DNA of 64,000 bases from Neorhizobium vignae (GCF_000732195.1 NZ_JNNU01000006.1:340478-404477), one strand, 5' to 3'; counted from the first letter of the stretch, positions 1-9,213 are shown. Notes: generated by a model from the letters alone, not told the origin. A program made the numbers and translations.

Positions 1-1
1 G

Positions 2-175
2 CCGCAGATTCGCGCCGATCTGATGTCTGGCAGCAGCGTGACGGCGACGACGCTGATCTCGCCGCCGGCGTCGTCCATCGAAGGCGGTCAGAGCCGGGGT
101 TTTTCTGCGCGCGTACCCCACCCCGGTGGAAAACTGCCCGATCTGCGGCTTTCCTTTGCAGAACGGGGCGCCTAA
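2..175 (+). CDS. 3' end of an unidentified upstream gene (partial)
   Basis: An open frame enters from the left edge and stops at a TAA at 173-175, giving about 57 residues that end in DLRLSFAERGA. I do not recognise the protein. Another forward frame is also open here, so the assignment rests only on its stop falling 62 bases before hpt with a clean gap. It could be spurious. Confidence 0.3.
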   Translation, partial: PQIRADLMSGSSVTATTLISPPASSIEGGQSRGFSARVPHPGGKLPDLRLSFAERGA

Positions 176-237
176 AGCTTTCGCTTTCTCGGCTGATTGT
201 GGTATCGCGGTTTTTTACGGACACGTAGGAGACCCTC

Positions 238-780
238 ATGCCCGTCGTACGCGGCAAAATCATCGAGCCGCTTTATACCGCCGAACAGATCGCTGAGCGT
301 AACCATGCGATCGCGGCACAGATCGCCACAGGGCCGACCAAGGACCTGCTCGTCATCGCCATCCTCAAGGGCTCGTTCATCTTCGCTGCCGACCTGTTGC
401 GGGCACTGCATGACGTGGGTCTTGCACCGGAAGTCGAGTTCGTGACGCTGTCGAGCTATGGTGCCGGCACCGTTTCGCAAGGCGTGCGGATCGTCAAGGA
501 CATCGACAGCGACGTGAAGGACCGCGACGTGCTGCTGATCGACGACATTCTCGAATCCGGCCGGACGCTGAAATTCGCCAAGGAAATGCTCTATGAGCGC
601 GGCGCCCGCAACGTCTCCATCGCTGTGCTGCTCGACAAGCGCGTCAAGCGCCAGGAAAATCTCGAGGCGGACTATGTCGGTTTCGAATGTCCGGATTATT
701 TCGTCGTCGGTTACGGCATGGACGTGGCCTATGCTTTCCGCGAGCTGCCTTTCGTCGGTGTCGTGACCGGAGACGCCTGA
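238..780 (+). CDS. hpt: Hypoxanthine phosphoribosyltransferase
   Basis: A 180-residue purine salvage enzyme that joins PRPP to hypoxanthine (and usually guanine) to give IMP or GMP in the cytoplasm. The PRPP-binding signature is visible as VLLIDDILESGRTL near residues 99-112, followed by the KRVKRQ and DYVGFECPD segments typical of bacterial HPRTs. Length is normal for the family. The ATG is preceded by AGGAGA at a good distance (around 227-232). The next gene, cpdR, lies about 130 bases downstream on the same strand and has its own upstream gap, so joint transcription is not obvious. Confidence 0.93.
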   Translation: MPVVRGKIIEPLYTAEQIAERNHAIAAQIATGPTKDLLVIAILKGSFIFAADLLRALHDVGLAPEVEFVTLSSYGAGTVSQGVRIVKDIDSDVKDRDVLLIDDILESGRTLKFAKEMLYERGARNVSIAVLLDKRVKRQENLEADYVGFECPDYFVVGYGMDVAYAFRELPFVGVVTGDA

Positions 781-911
781 CGCATTTGCCTGCACCGGGC
801 GAGACGAGGTGTTAACCATGTCGGCCCGCAACGGGCCGGCGTTTACTCCTCGACAAGAAAACTCTGTTGATTTGCTTCCCACATAAACAAAACACGGGAG
901 CGATCACCGCA

Positions 912-1289
912 ATGGCAAAAATCCTGATTACCGAAGACGAGGATTCGCTCCGCATGTTCGTTGCGCGGGCGCTTCGTCTCGATGGTCATGAGACCCATGA
1001 AGCGGGCGACGGCGCGGAAGGTCTCGAAAAGCTGAGCGAAGGGCCCTTCGACCTGCTGCTTTCCGACATCCGCATGCCGGTCATGGACGGCATAGAACTG
1101 GTGCACCAGGCGTCGGCTCGGTTCCCGGATCTCAAGATCTTGCTGATGACCGGTTATGCGGAGCAGCGGGAGCGAGCCGACGATCTCGCGGCCAAGGTGA
1201 TCGACGTGGTGCAGAAGCCGTTCGCGCTGCCCGATATCCGCCGCGCCGTCGCCTCAGCGCTGGCGACTGGAAACTCCCGAGCCGCCTGA
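912..1289 (+). CDS. cpdR: CpdR-type single-domain response regulator
   Basis: A 125-residue receiver domain with no output domain. Phosphoacceptor Asp52 sits in LLLSDIRMP, the acidic cluster is at residues 8-11, Thr80 in MTGYAE and Lys102 in QKPF. In Caulobacter and Sinorhizobium, CpdR controls ClpXP-dependent proteolysis and polar localisation during the cell cycle; its phosphorylation comes through the CckA-ChpT relay. I chose the ATG at 912 (MAKILITEDED) rather than an in-frame ATG 45 bases upstream because family members begin there. It converges on the TIGR02302-type gene, only four bases apart. The name rests on length, motifs and this neighbour, which is the usual rhizobial arrangement. 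Confidence 0.87.
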   Translation: MAKILITEDEDSLRMFVARALRLDGHETHEAGDGAEGLEKLSEGPFDLLLSDIRMPVMDGIELVHQASARFPDLKILLMTGYAEQRERADDLAAKVIDVVQKPFALPDIRRAVASALATGNSRAA

Positions 1290-1293
1290 TCGC

Positions 1294-4032
1294 TCAACGA
1301 ATATCCAGAAGCCGTTCCAGATATTGCCGCTCGGCCTCGCCGGACAAGGCATTGCCGAGCTTTTCGCGGATCGCTTCGAGGATTTCGCGGGCGCGCTGGA
1401 CGTCGATTTCGTCAGGCACCTTCACCTGATCGCCGAAATCCGGGCCTGACGTGGCACGCGGGCGTCCAAGCGGGTCGCGTCCGTTCTGGCCACCCTGCGA
1501 GGTCATGTTCTCGCCCGGGCCGCCGCGATCCTGGCCTTGGCCCTGACCCTGGCCTTGCTGCTGCATGGCCTGCATCATCTGCTGCATCATGTTCTGGGCG
1601 CCCTGGCGCAGCGCGCTCAGCGCATTGCCCTGTCCCTGCACGGCCTGCTCGCCCTGGCCTTCGCCGAGCGCCTTGCCGGCATTGCCCATCTCGCTCTGCG
1701 CCTTGCCGAAACCTTCGCCGGGCTGCATGCCGAGGCCCTTCAGCGCCTGCTGCAACTCTTCCAGCTTCTTGCCGAGGCCCTCCTGTTGGGCGCGGAGGTT
1801 CTTCAAGGCTTCGCGAAGCTGCTCGGCGGTCATCTGGTCGGTGTTCTGCTGCCCTTGCTGGCCCTGTTGGCCCTGCTGACCTTGCTGTTGCTGGCCCTGC
1901 TGCTGTTGCCCTTGCTGGCTTTGATCGCCGGGCCGCCCACTGGGATCGCCGCGCTGCATGCGGTCGCGCAGTGCCTGGTCCAGCTTGAAGGTCTGATCCA
2001 TCAGACGCTGCTGCTCCTGCATGATCTCGCCGAGCTTGTCGATCTGCTGGCGCATCTGGCTGTTCTGCTGCTGCTGGCCCTGTTGCCCACGCTGCGGCCT
2101 GCCGGCCTGCAGGTTGTTCATCATCCGCTGCAGTTCGTTGAGCATCTGCTGGGCTGCATCGCGATTGCCGGACCGGGCGAGGTTCTCGATCTGGTCCATC
2201 ATGTTCTGCAGGTCACGCTGGCGGATGACGTTCTGGGACTGCATGTTGTTGGGCGCCTGCGGGGCGTTCTGCATCCGCTGGGCAAGCTCGTTCATGAACT
2301 GCTGCATGGCTTCGCGCAGTTCCTGCATCAGCTTTGCGATCTCCTGGTCGGACGCCTTGTTCTGCAGCGCTTCGGCGAGATTGCGCTGGGCGTCGCGCAG
2401 GCGGCGCTCGGCCTGCGACAGGTCGCCGTCCTCGATGCCGAGCGCGATTTCCCAGAGATATTCGGCCGTATCCTTCAGCTGTTCCTCGTTGCGGGCGAGC
2501 TTCATGCGCTCGAGCGCCGAGCGGATCAGCAGAAAGTGGCTGAGGTTGGGGATGGTTTCGTCGGGCCGGATCGCCAGCGCCTCGTTGAGTTCGATGGCGC
2601 GGGGCATCTGGCGGGTGTCGAGCGCGAAGACCTGGCGCTCTTCGGCGACGGCGGCCGCCAGCGGCTCGGAGAAGCCGCGCGACGGCAGCACCATTTCATG
2701 GGGAGGGCTGCGGCCGGTCTGGCCGGCGCCGTCCTTGGCGATCAGGGTGATCCTGACCCGCTTGCCGGCGAGCGGATGCTCGATCAGGCTGCGGCTTGTC
2801 AGGCTCTTGACCTCGCGGCTGTTCTGCCGCGGCAGGTCGAGCCGGTAATCCGGCGGCGGATAGAGCGGGGTCGCGCCCGCAGCCGGCTGATCAACCGGTT
2901 CGATCAGCGCATGGGCTTCGCGGATGCCGTAATCGTCCTTGCCGGTAAAGCCGATTTCGAGCGCGCCGTTGACGGAACGCTTCGGCTGGCCGTCGAAGGC
3001 GATTTCCGGCGGCCGGTCGGGGATGACCTCAAAGGCCCAGCTCTGGCCGTTGACGGTCAGGCTGCCGCTCTCGGCGACGTTAAGCGCATAGGTGCGCGGC
3101 TGCCGCGGCTGATTGGGCTGCTGCGGCGCAGCCTGCTGAGCCGGTGGCTGTTGGGCGGCCTGCTGCCCCTGCTGGCCGGTGGCGCCCTGCTGCGGTTGCT
3201 GAGCAGCCGTCTCCGCCGCCTTCTTGGCTTCCTCGGTGATCAACGTCGACGGTTGCCCGCCGGCCTTCGGTGCGAAGACCACTGCCTCGCCGCCTTCACC
3301 ACCGGTGACGCGCACGGTCAGCGCCGAATTCTGGGGAATCGAGACGGCGGCGACGGTGGTGGTGACCTCGCGGCCGGTGAGGAAGACCGGGGCGCGGCCG
3401 GTATAGGAGGGCGGGGTCAGCCAAGCGTCGATGCGCAGGTCCGGGTTGATGCTCGGCGCCGGCGGCGCGGGCCGGAGGGCATCGGCAGGAGAACCGCCGC
3501 CGTTCGAGAAAGAGTAACCGAGCGCGACGACGAAGACGAGAGCCGGAATGGCACGCAGGGCGAACCGGTCGTGCCGGGCGATATCCGGCTGCGGCAGGCC
3601 GGCATCGAGCGCTGCAATGCGCTCGGCCATGCGGATCTGGTGTTCCTTCCAGAGCGCGCGTGAGAAGGGCGTCTCGAAAGCCGGATGGTCGTCCTGGACC
3701 CCGACCGGCTGGTGCGGCAGGTTGTTGCGGACTTCGAGAAGCCGATCGGCATCAGCCACCGCCGGCCAGCGCATGCGGCTTAACGGCAGCAGCGCATAGA
3801 CGAATGCAAAGGCAAAGCCGCCGACCAGGACCCAGCGCAGCCAATCCGGAGCGATCCGGAAAATCCCGAACCAGGCAGCCGACAGGAAGAGCGCCGCTAT
3901 AGCGATGGGCGCGAGCAGCAGCGGCAAAATCCGTTCGAAAAACAACACGATCCGGGCGAAGGACCGTTTCAGTGCAACGCGACGCGCCAGCACGGGATGC
4001 GATTCGAAGGCACCTTTGCGGATGAAGCTCAT
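1294..4032 (-). CDS. TIGR02302/DUF4175-type glutamine-rich membrane protein
   Basis: A 912-residue protein with three predicted membrane segments near the N-terminus (about residues 35-58, 64-84 and 158-175), then a large probably periplasmic part. Residues about 260-310 are rich in Gln/Pro/Ala. A long helical, Gln-rich stretch from about 560 onward contains many QQ and GQQ repeats, giving a low-complexity DNA tract at about 1530-2250. The family is large, alphaproteobacterial and of unknown function, usually beside cpdR as here. Start ATG at 4030-4032. It is transcribed toward cpdR, and lysA lies upstream on the same strand 134 bases away. No catalytic motif is visible. Function unknown; a structural envelope role is only a guess. 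Confidence 0.85.
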   Translation of the reverse strand: MSFIRKGAFESHPVLARRVALKRSFARIVLFFERILPLLLAPIAIAALFLSAAWFGIFRIAPDWLRWVLVGGFAFAFVYALLPLSRMRWPAVADADRLLEVRNNLPHQPVGVQDDHPAFETPFSRALWKEHQIRMAERIAALDAGLPQPDIARHDRFALRAIPALVFVVALGYSFSNGGGSPADALRPAPPAPSINPDLRIDAWLTPPSYTGRAPVFLTGREVTTTVAAVSIPQNSALTVRVTGGEGGEAVVFAPKAGGQPSTLITEEAKKAAETAAQQPQQGATGQQGQQAAQQPPAQQAAPQQPNQPRQPRTYALNVAESGSLTVNGQSWAFEVIPDRPPEIAFDGQPKRSVNGALEIGFTGKDDYGIREAHALIEPVDQPAAGATPLYPPPDYRLDLPRQNSREVKSLTSRSLIEHPLAGKRVRITLIAKDGAGQTGRSPPHEMVLPSRGFSEPLAAAVAEERQVFALDTRQMPRAIELNEALAIRPDETIPNLSHFLLIRSALERMKLARNEEQLKDTAEYLWEIALGIEDGDLSQAERRLRDAQRNLAEALQNKASDQEIAKLMQELREAMQQFMNELAQRMQNAPQAPNNMQSQNVIRQRDLQNMMDQIENLARSGNRDAAQQMLNELQRMMNNLQAGRPQRGQQGQQQQNSQMRQQIDKLGEIMQEQQRLMDQTFKLDQALRDRMQRGDPSGRPGDQSQQGQQQQGQQQQGQQGQQGQQGQQNTDQMTAEQLREALKNLRAQQEGLGKKLEELQQALKGLGMQPGEGFGKAQSEMGNAGKALGEGQGEQAVQGQGNALSALRQGAQNMMQQMMQAMQQQGQGQGQGQDRGGPGENMTSQGGQNGRDPLGRPRATSGPDFGDQVKVPDEIDVQRAREILEAIREKLGNALSGEAERQYLERLLDIR

Positions 4033-4166
4033 GCGGTCCGTCTCCAGTCGTGGCGGCGCAAATCAAGCTTCCAAGATAACAGTGTTTGTGGCGAAGACGA
4101 GGGCAGGGGGCGATCCGCCCCCATATTTTCCGGGCTTTCCCGTAAAAGTGAACGCGCGTTAAATGG

Positions 4167-5435
4167 TCATTCAAGCCATGCCGGCACGGAATCGAGGCCG
4201 ATCAGCTCTTCGTAGCTGCCGCGAGCGCGCACCACATGGAACTCCGATCCCTTCACCAGAACCTCCGGCACCAGCAGTCGGCTGTTATAGGTGCTTGCCT
4301 GCACGGCGCCGTAAGCGCCGGCGGACGAGATTGCGATCAGATCGCCCGGCTGGGGTTCGGCCATCTCGCGGTCGAGCGCCAGATAATCGCCGGTTTCGCA
4401 GACCGGCCCGACCACGTCGCCCTTGATACGCGGCGCATCGGCGGCCGGCACCACGACCGGACGGATCTCGTGATAGGCGTCGTAGAGCGTCGGACGGATC
4501 AGGTCGTTCATCGCGCCGTCGACGATCACGAAGGACTTTTCGCCGCCGTCCTTCACGTAGATGACCTCGGTCACCAGAATGCCGGCATTGCCGACGATCA
4601 ACCGGCCGGGCTCGGTGACGATCTTGCAGTTCAGCGACCGCAGCTGGCGCTTCACCGTCTCCGCATAGGCATCGGGCAGTGGCGGGGGATTGTTGTCCTG
4701 GCGGTAGGGAATGCCGAGACCGCCGCCGATGTCGACGTGATCGATGCGGTGGCCGTCTGTGCGCAACGTATCCACCAGTTCGCGCAGCAGCCGGAAGGCA
4801 TGCTCGAATGGCTGCAGTTCGGTGATCTGGCTACCGATATGCATGTCGATGCCCTTGACGTCGATGGCATCGAGCGTCGCGGCATGAGCGTAAACGGCGC
4901 GGGCGCGCTCATAGGCGATGCCGAACTTGTTTTCCTTCTTGCCGGTCGAGATCTTGGCATGCGTGCCCGCATCGACATCCGGGTTGATGCGGAAGGAGAC
5001 ATGCGCTTTTTTGCCGGCTTTTCGGGCGCGCAGGTTGAGGACTTCCAGCTCCGGCTCGGACTCGACGTTGAAACAGTAGATGCCGGCCGATAGTGCCAGA
5101 TCCATTTCCTGCACCGTCTTGCCGACGCCCGAAAACATGATGCGGCTTGCCGGAATGCCGGCCGCCAGCGCCCGACGCAGCTCTCCGCCGGAGACGACAT
5201 CGACGCCGGCTCCGAGCCGCCCGAGCGTCTTCAGCACCGCCTGGTTGGAATTCGCCTTCATCGCGTAGCAGACCATCGCGTCCACATCGGAGAACGCCTT
5301 GGCGAAAACCTTGTAGTGGCGTTCCAGGGTGGCTGTCGAATAGACGTAGAAAGGGGTCCCGACCGCCTTGGCGATTTCGGGGATCGGCACGTTCTCGGCG
5401 TGCAGCACGCCGTCGATGTAATGAAAATGATTCAC
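4167..5435 (-). CDS. lysA: Diaminopimelate decarboxylase
   Basis: A 422-residue PLP enzyme converting meso-diaminopimelate to L-lysine, the last step of lysine synthesis. Lys60 in CYAMKANSN is the PLP Schiff-base lysine. The glycine-rich phosphate-binding segment is in HVDIGGGLGIPY, and GPVCETGDYLA carries the conserved active-site Cys-Glu. Length is typical of the fold III decarboxylase family. A small LptM-like lipoprotein gene lies just upstream on the same strand with a 15-base gap, and argH lies beyond it, so the three are probably co-transcribed. This order is common in rhizobia. Confidence 0.95.
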   Translation of the reverse strand: MNHFHYIDGVLHAENVPIPEIAKAVGTPFYVYSTATLERHYKVFAKAFSDVDAMVCYAMKANSNQAVLKTLGRLGAGVDVVSGGELRRALAAGIPASRIMFSGVGKTVQEMDLALSAGIYCFNVESEPELEVLNLRARKAGKKAHVSFRINPDVDAGTHAKISTGKKENKFGIAYERARAVYAHAATLDAIDVKGIDMHIGSQITELQPFEHAFRLLRELVDTLRTDGHRIDHVDIGGGLGIPYRQDNNPPPLPDAYAETVKRQLRSLNCKIVTEPGRLIVGNAGILVTEVIYVKDGGEKSFVIVDGAMNDLIRPTLYDAYHEIRPVVVPAADAPRIKGDVVGPVCETGDYLALDREMAEPQPGDLIAISSAGAYGAVQASTYNSRLLVPEVLVKGSEFHVVRARGSYEELIGLDSVPAWLE

Positions 5436-5450
5436 GGTAAAACTCGAAAA

Positions 5451-5657
5451 TTACAGGAGCGGGTCGAGCAGGAAAGGCCGGTTGGCGACCGGCTCGGTCT
5501 TCTGTTCGCCCGGTTTGCCGCTCTTGCGGATGTTCTGCTGCTCCACCGGCGTGCTCGGGCGGTCGAGGGCGCCCTTGCGGCCGCAGCCGACGACAACGAT
5601 GCCGGCGAGGCTCAGCACAAATGTGATGCGGGCGATTTTTACCAGGGACTTCGACAT
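5451..5657 (-). CDS. lptM: Small lipoprotein, LptM/YifL-like
   Basis: A 68-residue protein with a short positive N-terminus, a hydrophobic segment and a lipobox ending GCGRKG, where the Cys would be lipidated after signal peptidase II cleavage. The G-C-G-x-K-G-x-L-x-x-P pattern matches the LptM/YifL family, which in E. coli helps maturation of the LPS translocon LptD. The start at 5657 (MSKSLVK) has GGAGAAGG about six bases upstream; a longer reading back to 5735 has no such support. It lies between argH (103 bases upstream) and lysA (15 bases downstream), the usual alphaproteobacterial position. Role inferred from family only. Confidence 0.82.
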   Translation of the reverse strand: MSKSLVKIARITFVLSLAGIVVVGCGRKGALDRPSTPVEQQNIRKSGKPGEQKTEPVANRPFLLDPLL

Positions 5658-5760
5658 TCTATTCCTTCTCCGGCACGGCTGCGGAACTTTCATAGCGAAG
5701 TTCCGCGCGCTTGTGCAGTCACTATCCGGCATCACTTCTCGGCGTTCGTTGCGGCCGACA

Positions 5761-7164
5761 TCAATTCCTGGCGCGCCACCAGGCGATCTGCTTCCTCACT
5801 TCCGCCGGCGCGGTGCCGCCGAAGCTGGTGCGGCTGGCGACGGAGGCATCGACGGACAGGACGTTGAAGACCTTGTCGGTGATGGCCGGATTGATCGACT
5901 GCAGTTCTTCCAGTGACAGTTCGGAAAGGTCGCAGCCCTTGCTTTCGGCAAGCGCCACCGCGCGGCCGGTCACATGATGGGCGTCGCGGAAGGGTAGGCC
6001 GACTTCGCGCACTAGCCAGTCGGCAAGGTCGGTCGCCGTCGAATAACCGGCACCGGCGGCTGCCCGCATCTTGTCGGCCCGGATCGTCATGTCGCGCATC
6101 ATGCCGGTCATGGCGGCGATTGCCAGTTCCAGGTTCTCGGCGCAATCGAAGACCTGTTCCTTGTCTTCCTGCATGTCCTTGGAATAGGCGAGCGGAAGGC
6201 CCTTCATGACGGTCAGGAGCGCCACCAGAGAACCGTTGATGCGGCCCGTCTTGGCACGCACCAGCTCGGCGGCATCCGGGTTCTTCTTCTGCGGCATGAT
6301 CGACGAGCCGGTCGAGAACGCGTCGGACAGGCGCACGAAGCCGAATTGCGGCGTCGACCAGATGACGATCTCTTCGGCGAGGCGCGACAGATGCACGGCG
6401 CAGATCGCCGCGACCGACAGGAATTCCAGCGCGAAATCGCGGTCGGAAACGGTGTCGATCGAGTTGCGGGTCGGTTCCCGGAAACCCAGGGCCTTGGCCG
6501 TCATGTGGCGGTCGATCGGGTAGGGCGTGCCGGCAAGGGCTGCGGCGCCGATCGGGCTTTCGTCGAGATGGTCGATCGCGTGGCGGACACGGGCGCGGTC
6601 ACGGCCGAACATTTCCACATAGGCCATGCAGTGATGGCCGAAGGTGACCGGCTGGGCGGTCTGGAGGTGGGTGAAGCCGGGCATGACCGTATCGGCATGT
6701 TCTTCAGCGCGGTCGAGGAAAGCGGCGATCAGGTCGGTCAGCATCGCTTCCGTCTTGACCAGTTCTTCCTTCACCCAGAGGCGGAAATCGAGCGCCACTT
6801 GGTCGTTGCGCGAGCGAGCGGTGTGCAGGCGTCCGGCGGCGGGGCCGATCAGGACCGCCAGCCGCGCCTCGATGTTCATGTGGATGTCTTCGAGCTTGCG
6901 TGAAAATTCGAACTTGCCGGTTTCGATCTCTGACATGATCGTGTTCAGGCCGGATACGATCTTGTCTTTATCTTCGCCCGAAATGATGCCCTTTTCCGCG
7001 AGCATCGTCGCATGCGCTATTGAGCCGCGGATATCCTGGGCGAACAGCTTCTTGTCGAAACCGATCGAGGCATTTATCTCCTCCATGATCGCATCTGGCC
7101 CTGAAGCGAAGCGCCCGCCCCACATCTGGTTGGAGGATACTGCGTCCTTCGTGCCGTCAGCCAT
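5761..7164 (-). CDS. argH: Argininosuccinate lyase
   Basis: A 467-residue enzyme of the fumarase/aspartase superfamily that splits argininosuccinate into arginine and fumarate, the final step of arginine synthesis. The superfamily signature [12 protein letters not shown] lies near residue 285, with the catalytic Ser in its flexible loop. TARSRNDQ near residue 115 is the conserved substrate-binding segment, and the conserved His region is at [11 protein letters not shown]. Length is standard. The start ([19 protein letters not shown]) faces the tlpA-like gene with only 23 bases between the two start codons, so promoters for each must overlap the other gene. The lptM-lysA genes follow on the same strand. 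Confidence 0.95.
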   Translation of the reverse strand: MADGTKDAVSSNQMWGGRFASGPDAIMEEINASIGFDKKLFAQDIRGSIAHATMLAEKGIISGEDKDKIVSGLNTIMSEIETGKFEFSRKLEDIHMNIEARLAVLIGPAAGRLHTARSRNDQVALDFRLWVKEELVKTEAMLTDLIAAFLDRAEEHADTVMPGFTHLQTAQPVTFGHHCMAYVEMFGRDRARVRHAIDHLDESPIGAAALAGTPYPIDRHMTAKALGFREPTRNSIDTVSDRDFALEFLSVAAICAVHLSRLAEEIVIWSTPQFGFVRLSDAFSTGSSIMPQKKNPDAAELVRAKTGRINGSLVALLTVMKGLPLAYSKDMQEDKEQVFDCAENLELAIAAMTGMMRDMTIRADKMRAAAGAGYSTATDLADWLVREVGLPFRDAHHVTGRAVALAESKGCDLSELSLEELQSINPAITDKVFNVLSVDASVASRTSFGGTAPAEVRKQIAWWRARN

Positions 7165-7187
7165 GATGCCTAGTCCTGGAGTAATTG

Positions 7188-7856
7188 ATGACGACCAAAA
7201 GACCTTTCGGCCTTCCGTCCGCCAGATTGATCGTGATTGCCGCCGTTGCGGGAATACTTGCCGGTGCCGTGGCGGTATACGTGAGTAGCATGGGGTCTGG
7301 CAATGGCGAGAGCGGGCTTCTCGCCCAATCCTCCGGCGCCTGCGAAGGTGCTGTCGAGACGGTGAAGTCGGTCTCGCAATTCTCCAGGGGCCAGGTCGCC
7401 GCCATGGTCGCCGCCCAGCCGCCGCGGCCGCTCGATCTCGCCTTCAAGGGACCGGACGGCCGGGACCTCAAGACCGCCGATTTCGCCGGCAAAACGGTGC
7501 TCCTCAATCTCTGGGCCACATGGTGTGGCCCGTGCCGGGAAGAGATGCCGGCGTTGAACGCGCTGCAGAAGGGCATGGGCGGTCCGGACTTCGAGGTCGT
7601 CGCGGTCAATATCGATACCGGCAGCGACGAAAAGCCCAAGGCCTTCCTCGCCGAATACGGCGTCGATGCGCTCGGTTACTACCGCGACAGCTCGATGGGC
7701 GTCTTCAATTCGCTGAAGAAGGAAGGCCTCGCCTTCGGCCTGCCGGTGACCTTGGTTATGGACAGACAAGGCTGCCTGATTTCCGCGATGAACGGCCCGG
7801 CAGCCTGGGACAGCCCGGATGCCAGGGCGCTGATCACGGCCGCGAAGGCGCCTTAG
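7188..7856 (+). CDS. tlpA: TlpA-like membrane-anchored thioredoxin
   Basis: A 222-residue thioredoxin-fold protein with one N-terminal membrane anchor (about residues 14-34) and the redox motif WCGPC near residues 112-116, followed by a typical cis-Pro segment (GLPVTLV). Rhizobial TlpA is a periplasmic thiol-disulfide reductase needed for cytochrome oxidase maturation (copper and haem handling). The ATG at 7188 is preferred over a TTG three bases upstream because TGGAG (7176-7180) is then well spaced. It is divergent from argH. An extra Cys near residue 52 lies between the anchor and the domain. TlpA-type assignment is firm; the exact substrate is inferred. Confidence 0.88.
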   Translation: MTTKRPFGLPSARLIVIAAVAGILAGAVAVYVSSMGSGNGESGLLAQSSGACEGAVETVKSVSQFSRGQVAAMVAAQPPRPLDLAFKGPDGRDLKTADFAGKTVLLNLWATWCGPCREEMPALNALQKGMGGPDFEVVAVNIDTGSDEKPKAFLAEYGVDALGYYRDSSMGVFNSLKKEGLAFGLPVTLVMDRQGCLISAMNGPAAWDSPDARALITAAKAP

Positions 7857-7871
7857 GCCGCAATTTTCCAA

Positions 7872-7900
7872 TTGAAGTGATGTAAATCTCTACTCTATGC
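7872..7900 (+). promoter_or_regulatory. Putative sigma-70 promoter of a small transcript
   Basis: TTGAAG (7872-7877) and CTATGC (7895-7900) are separated by 17 bases, a fair rhizobial housekeeping promoter. It would start transcription near 7907. A dyad, CTGCTTTTGG (7900-7909) with CCAAAGCAG (7918-7926), overlaps the predicted start and could be an operator or a 5' hairpin. It lies downstream of tlpA and is followed by the small reading frame at 8008. Confidence 0.4.
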
Positions 7901-8007
7901 TGCTTTTGGTTGTATGGCCAAAGCAGACGCGCGCTGCCAAGCGTATCGGAGAGGATTGGCCCCTCCGACCAGGGCGAAGGCCTCGCCATCCAAACGGAGG
8001 GTGAGCT

Positions 8008-8097
8008 ATGTGGTTCAAACCATTTAGCATCACGTTTATGATACGGAAAACCCGCACGAGCTGGCCGGCAAGCGTGCGGGTAACCTTCTATTCGTAA
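8008..8097 (+). CDS. Candidate 29-residue small protein in a structured transcript
   Basis: A short frame starts MWFKPFSITF and ends SVRVTFYS. It is basic with hydrophobic/aromatic ends and matches no family I know. Support comes from context: GGAGG at 7996-8000 lies seven bases before the ATG; a plausible promoter lies about 110 bases upstream; and a strong hairpin follows immediately at 8101. The upstream untranslated part can fold into two hairpins (7946-7968 and 7973-7987). Inside the frame a perfect 9-base inverted repeat (ACCCGCACG at 8050-8058 with 8073-8081) could fold too. The surrounding 330 bases hold no other gene. It could instead be a non-coding RNA with a fortuitous frame. Confidence 0.4.
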   Translation: MWFKPFSITFMIRKTRTSWPASVRVTFYS

Positions 8098-8100
8098 ATG

Positions 8101-8126
8101 GAGGGGCGGGCGGAAGCTCGCCTCTC
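8101..8126 (+). terminator. GC-rich hairpin after the small reading frame
   Basis: GAGGGGCGGGC (8101-8111) pairs with GCTCGCCTCTC (8116-8126) around a GGAA loop, giving an 11-pair stem with two G-U pairs. There is no T run after it, so on the plus strand it is a terminator-like or stabilising element rather than a canonical intrinsic terminator. It could also act at the 3' end of the opposite hbd transcript. Confidence 0.45.
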
Positions 8127-8186
8127 ACTCCATCAATATAGCTCGAAATGCCTTTTCTGACAAGGCAAGGTCAAAGCGGCGTCCGC

Positions 8187-9068
8187 TTACCGCGTCGGAA
8201 CCGGCACTTCGCCACGATAATCGTAGAACCCGCGGCCGGCTTTGCGGCCGAGCCAACCGGCTTCGACATATTTCACCAGAAGCGGACAGGGGCGGTATTT
8301 GCTGTCGGCCAGGCCGTCGTGCAGGACCTGCATGATCGACAGGCAGGTGTCGAGGCCGATGAAATCGGCGAGCTGCAGCGGGCCCATCGGATGGTTGGCG
8401 CCAAGCTTCATGGCAGTGTCGATCGCCTCGACCGAGCCGACACCTTCATAAAGCGTATAGATCGCCTCGTTGATCATCGGCAGCAGGATGCGGTTGACGA
8501 TGAAGGCGGGGAAGTCCTCGGCGACCGTCGCGGTCTTTTCGAGCGCGGTGACATAGTCCTTGGCGGCCCGGAAGGTCGGTTCGTCGGTGGCGATGCCGCG
8601 GACCAGTTCCACCAGTTTCATGACCGGAACCGGGTTCATGAAATGTATACCCATGAAGCGCTCCGGACGGTCGGTGGCCGACGCGAGACGGGTAATCGAG
8701 AGCGACGAGGTATTGGTGGCGAGCAAGGCATCGGGCTTCAGGACGGGACAGACCTGCGCGTAAATCTTGCGCTTGACGCTCTCGTCTTCCGTCGCAGCCT
8801 CGATCACCAAATCCATCGGCGCGAGGTCGTTGAGGTCCGAAGAACCGGCAATCAGCGAAAGGGCTGCCTTGCGCTCGTCGTCGCCGAGCTTGCCGTTGGA
8901 GACCTGACGGGCGAGATTGCCGTTGATGGTGGCGAGCGCTGCTTCGATCCGGTCCTTGGACACGTCGTACATCTGCACCTTGTAGCCGGCGAGAGCCGAA
9001 ACATGTGCAATGCCGCAGCCCATCTGGCCTGCTCCGATGACGCCGATGTTCTTTATGACCAAACCCAT
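8187..9068 (-). CDS. hbd: 3-hydroxybutyryl-CoA dehydrogenase
   Basis: A 293-residue NAD(P)-dependent enzyme interconverting 3-hydroxybutyryl-CoA and acetoacetyl-CoA. The Rossmann motif GVIGAGQMGCGIA is at residues 9-21. The catalytic region GIHFMNPVPVMKLVE contains the conserved His with Asn-Pro, and the C-terminal dimerisation domain contains NHPMGPLQLADFIGLD. Length equals the stand-alone bacterial HbdA/PaaH type. It lies just downstream of etfB-etfA on the same strand after a 145-base gap, a linkage that suggests fatty acid or butyrate/polyhydroxybutyrate metabolism coupled to the electron-transfer flavoprotein. Confidence 0.92.
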   Translation of the reverse strand: MGLVIKNIGVIGAGQMGCGIAHVSALAGYKVQMYDVSKDRIEAALATINGNLARQVSNGKLGDDERKAALSLIAGSSDLNDLAPMDLVIEAATEDESVKRKIYAQVCPVLKPDALLATNTSSLSITRLASATDRPERFMGIHFMNPVPVMKLVELVRGIATDEPTFRAAKDYVTALEKTATVAEDFPAFIVNRILLPMINEAIYTLYEGVGSVEAIDTAMKLGANHPMGPLQLADFIGLDTCLSIMQVLHDGLADSKYRPCPLLVKYVEAGWLGRKAGRGFYDYRGEVPVPTR

Positions 9069-9213
9069 GGTTTCGCTCCCTGGGCGTTTACGCTATCTCT
9101 AGCGTACGCCGATTTTATGAAAATGCCGGACTGCATGTATGCAGCCCGGCAGATTGTTATTCCGCTACTTGTCGTTTTGCCAGCATTTTTCGCGGCTGCG
9201 AAATGAACGGGGC

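Noticed and set aside
63..260. CPICGF zinc-finger-like peptide near the left edge
   Set aside because: It lies in a frame that has stop codons shortly upstream and runs into hpt, with no start or family match.
1530..2250. GQQ-type repeats considered as a CRISPR array
   Set aside because: They are in-frame codon repeats in the TIGR02302-type gene with no spacer pattern and no cas genes.
1537..3663. 708-residue plus-strand frame opposite the TIGR02302-type gene
   Set aside because: Leu-rich reverse reading of the Gln-rich coding strand; high GC keeps the antisense frame open. No start signal or family.
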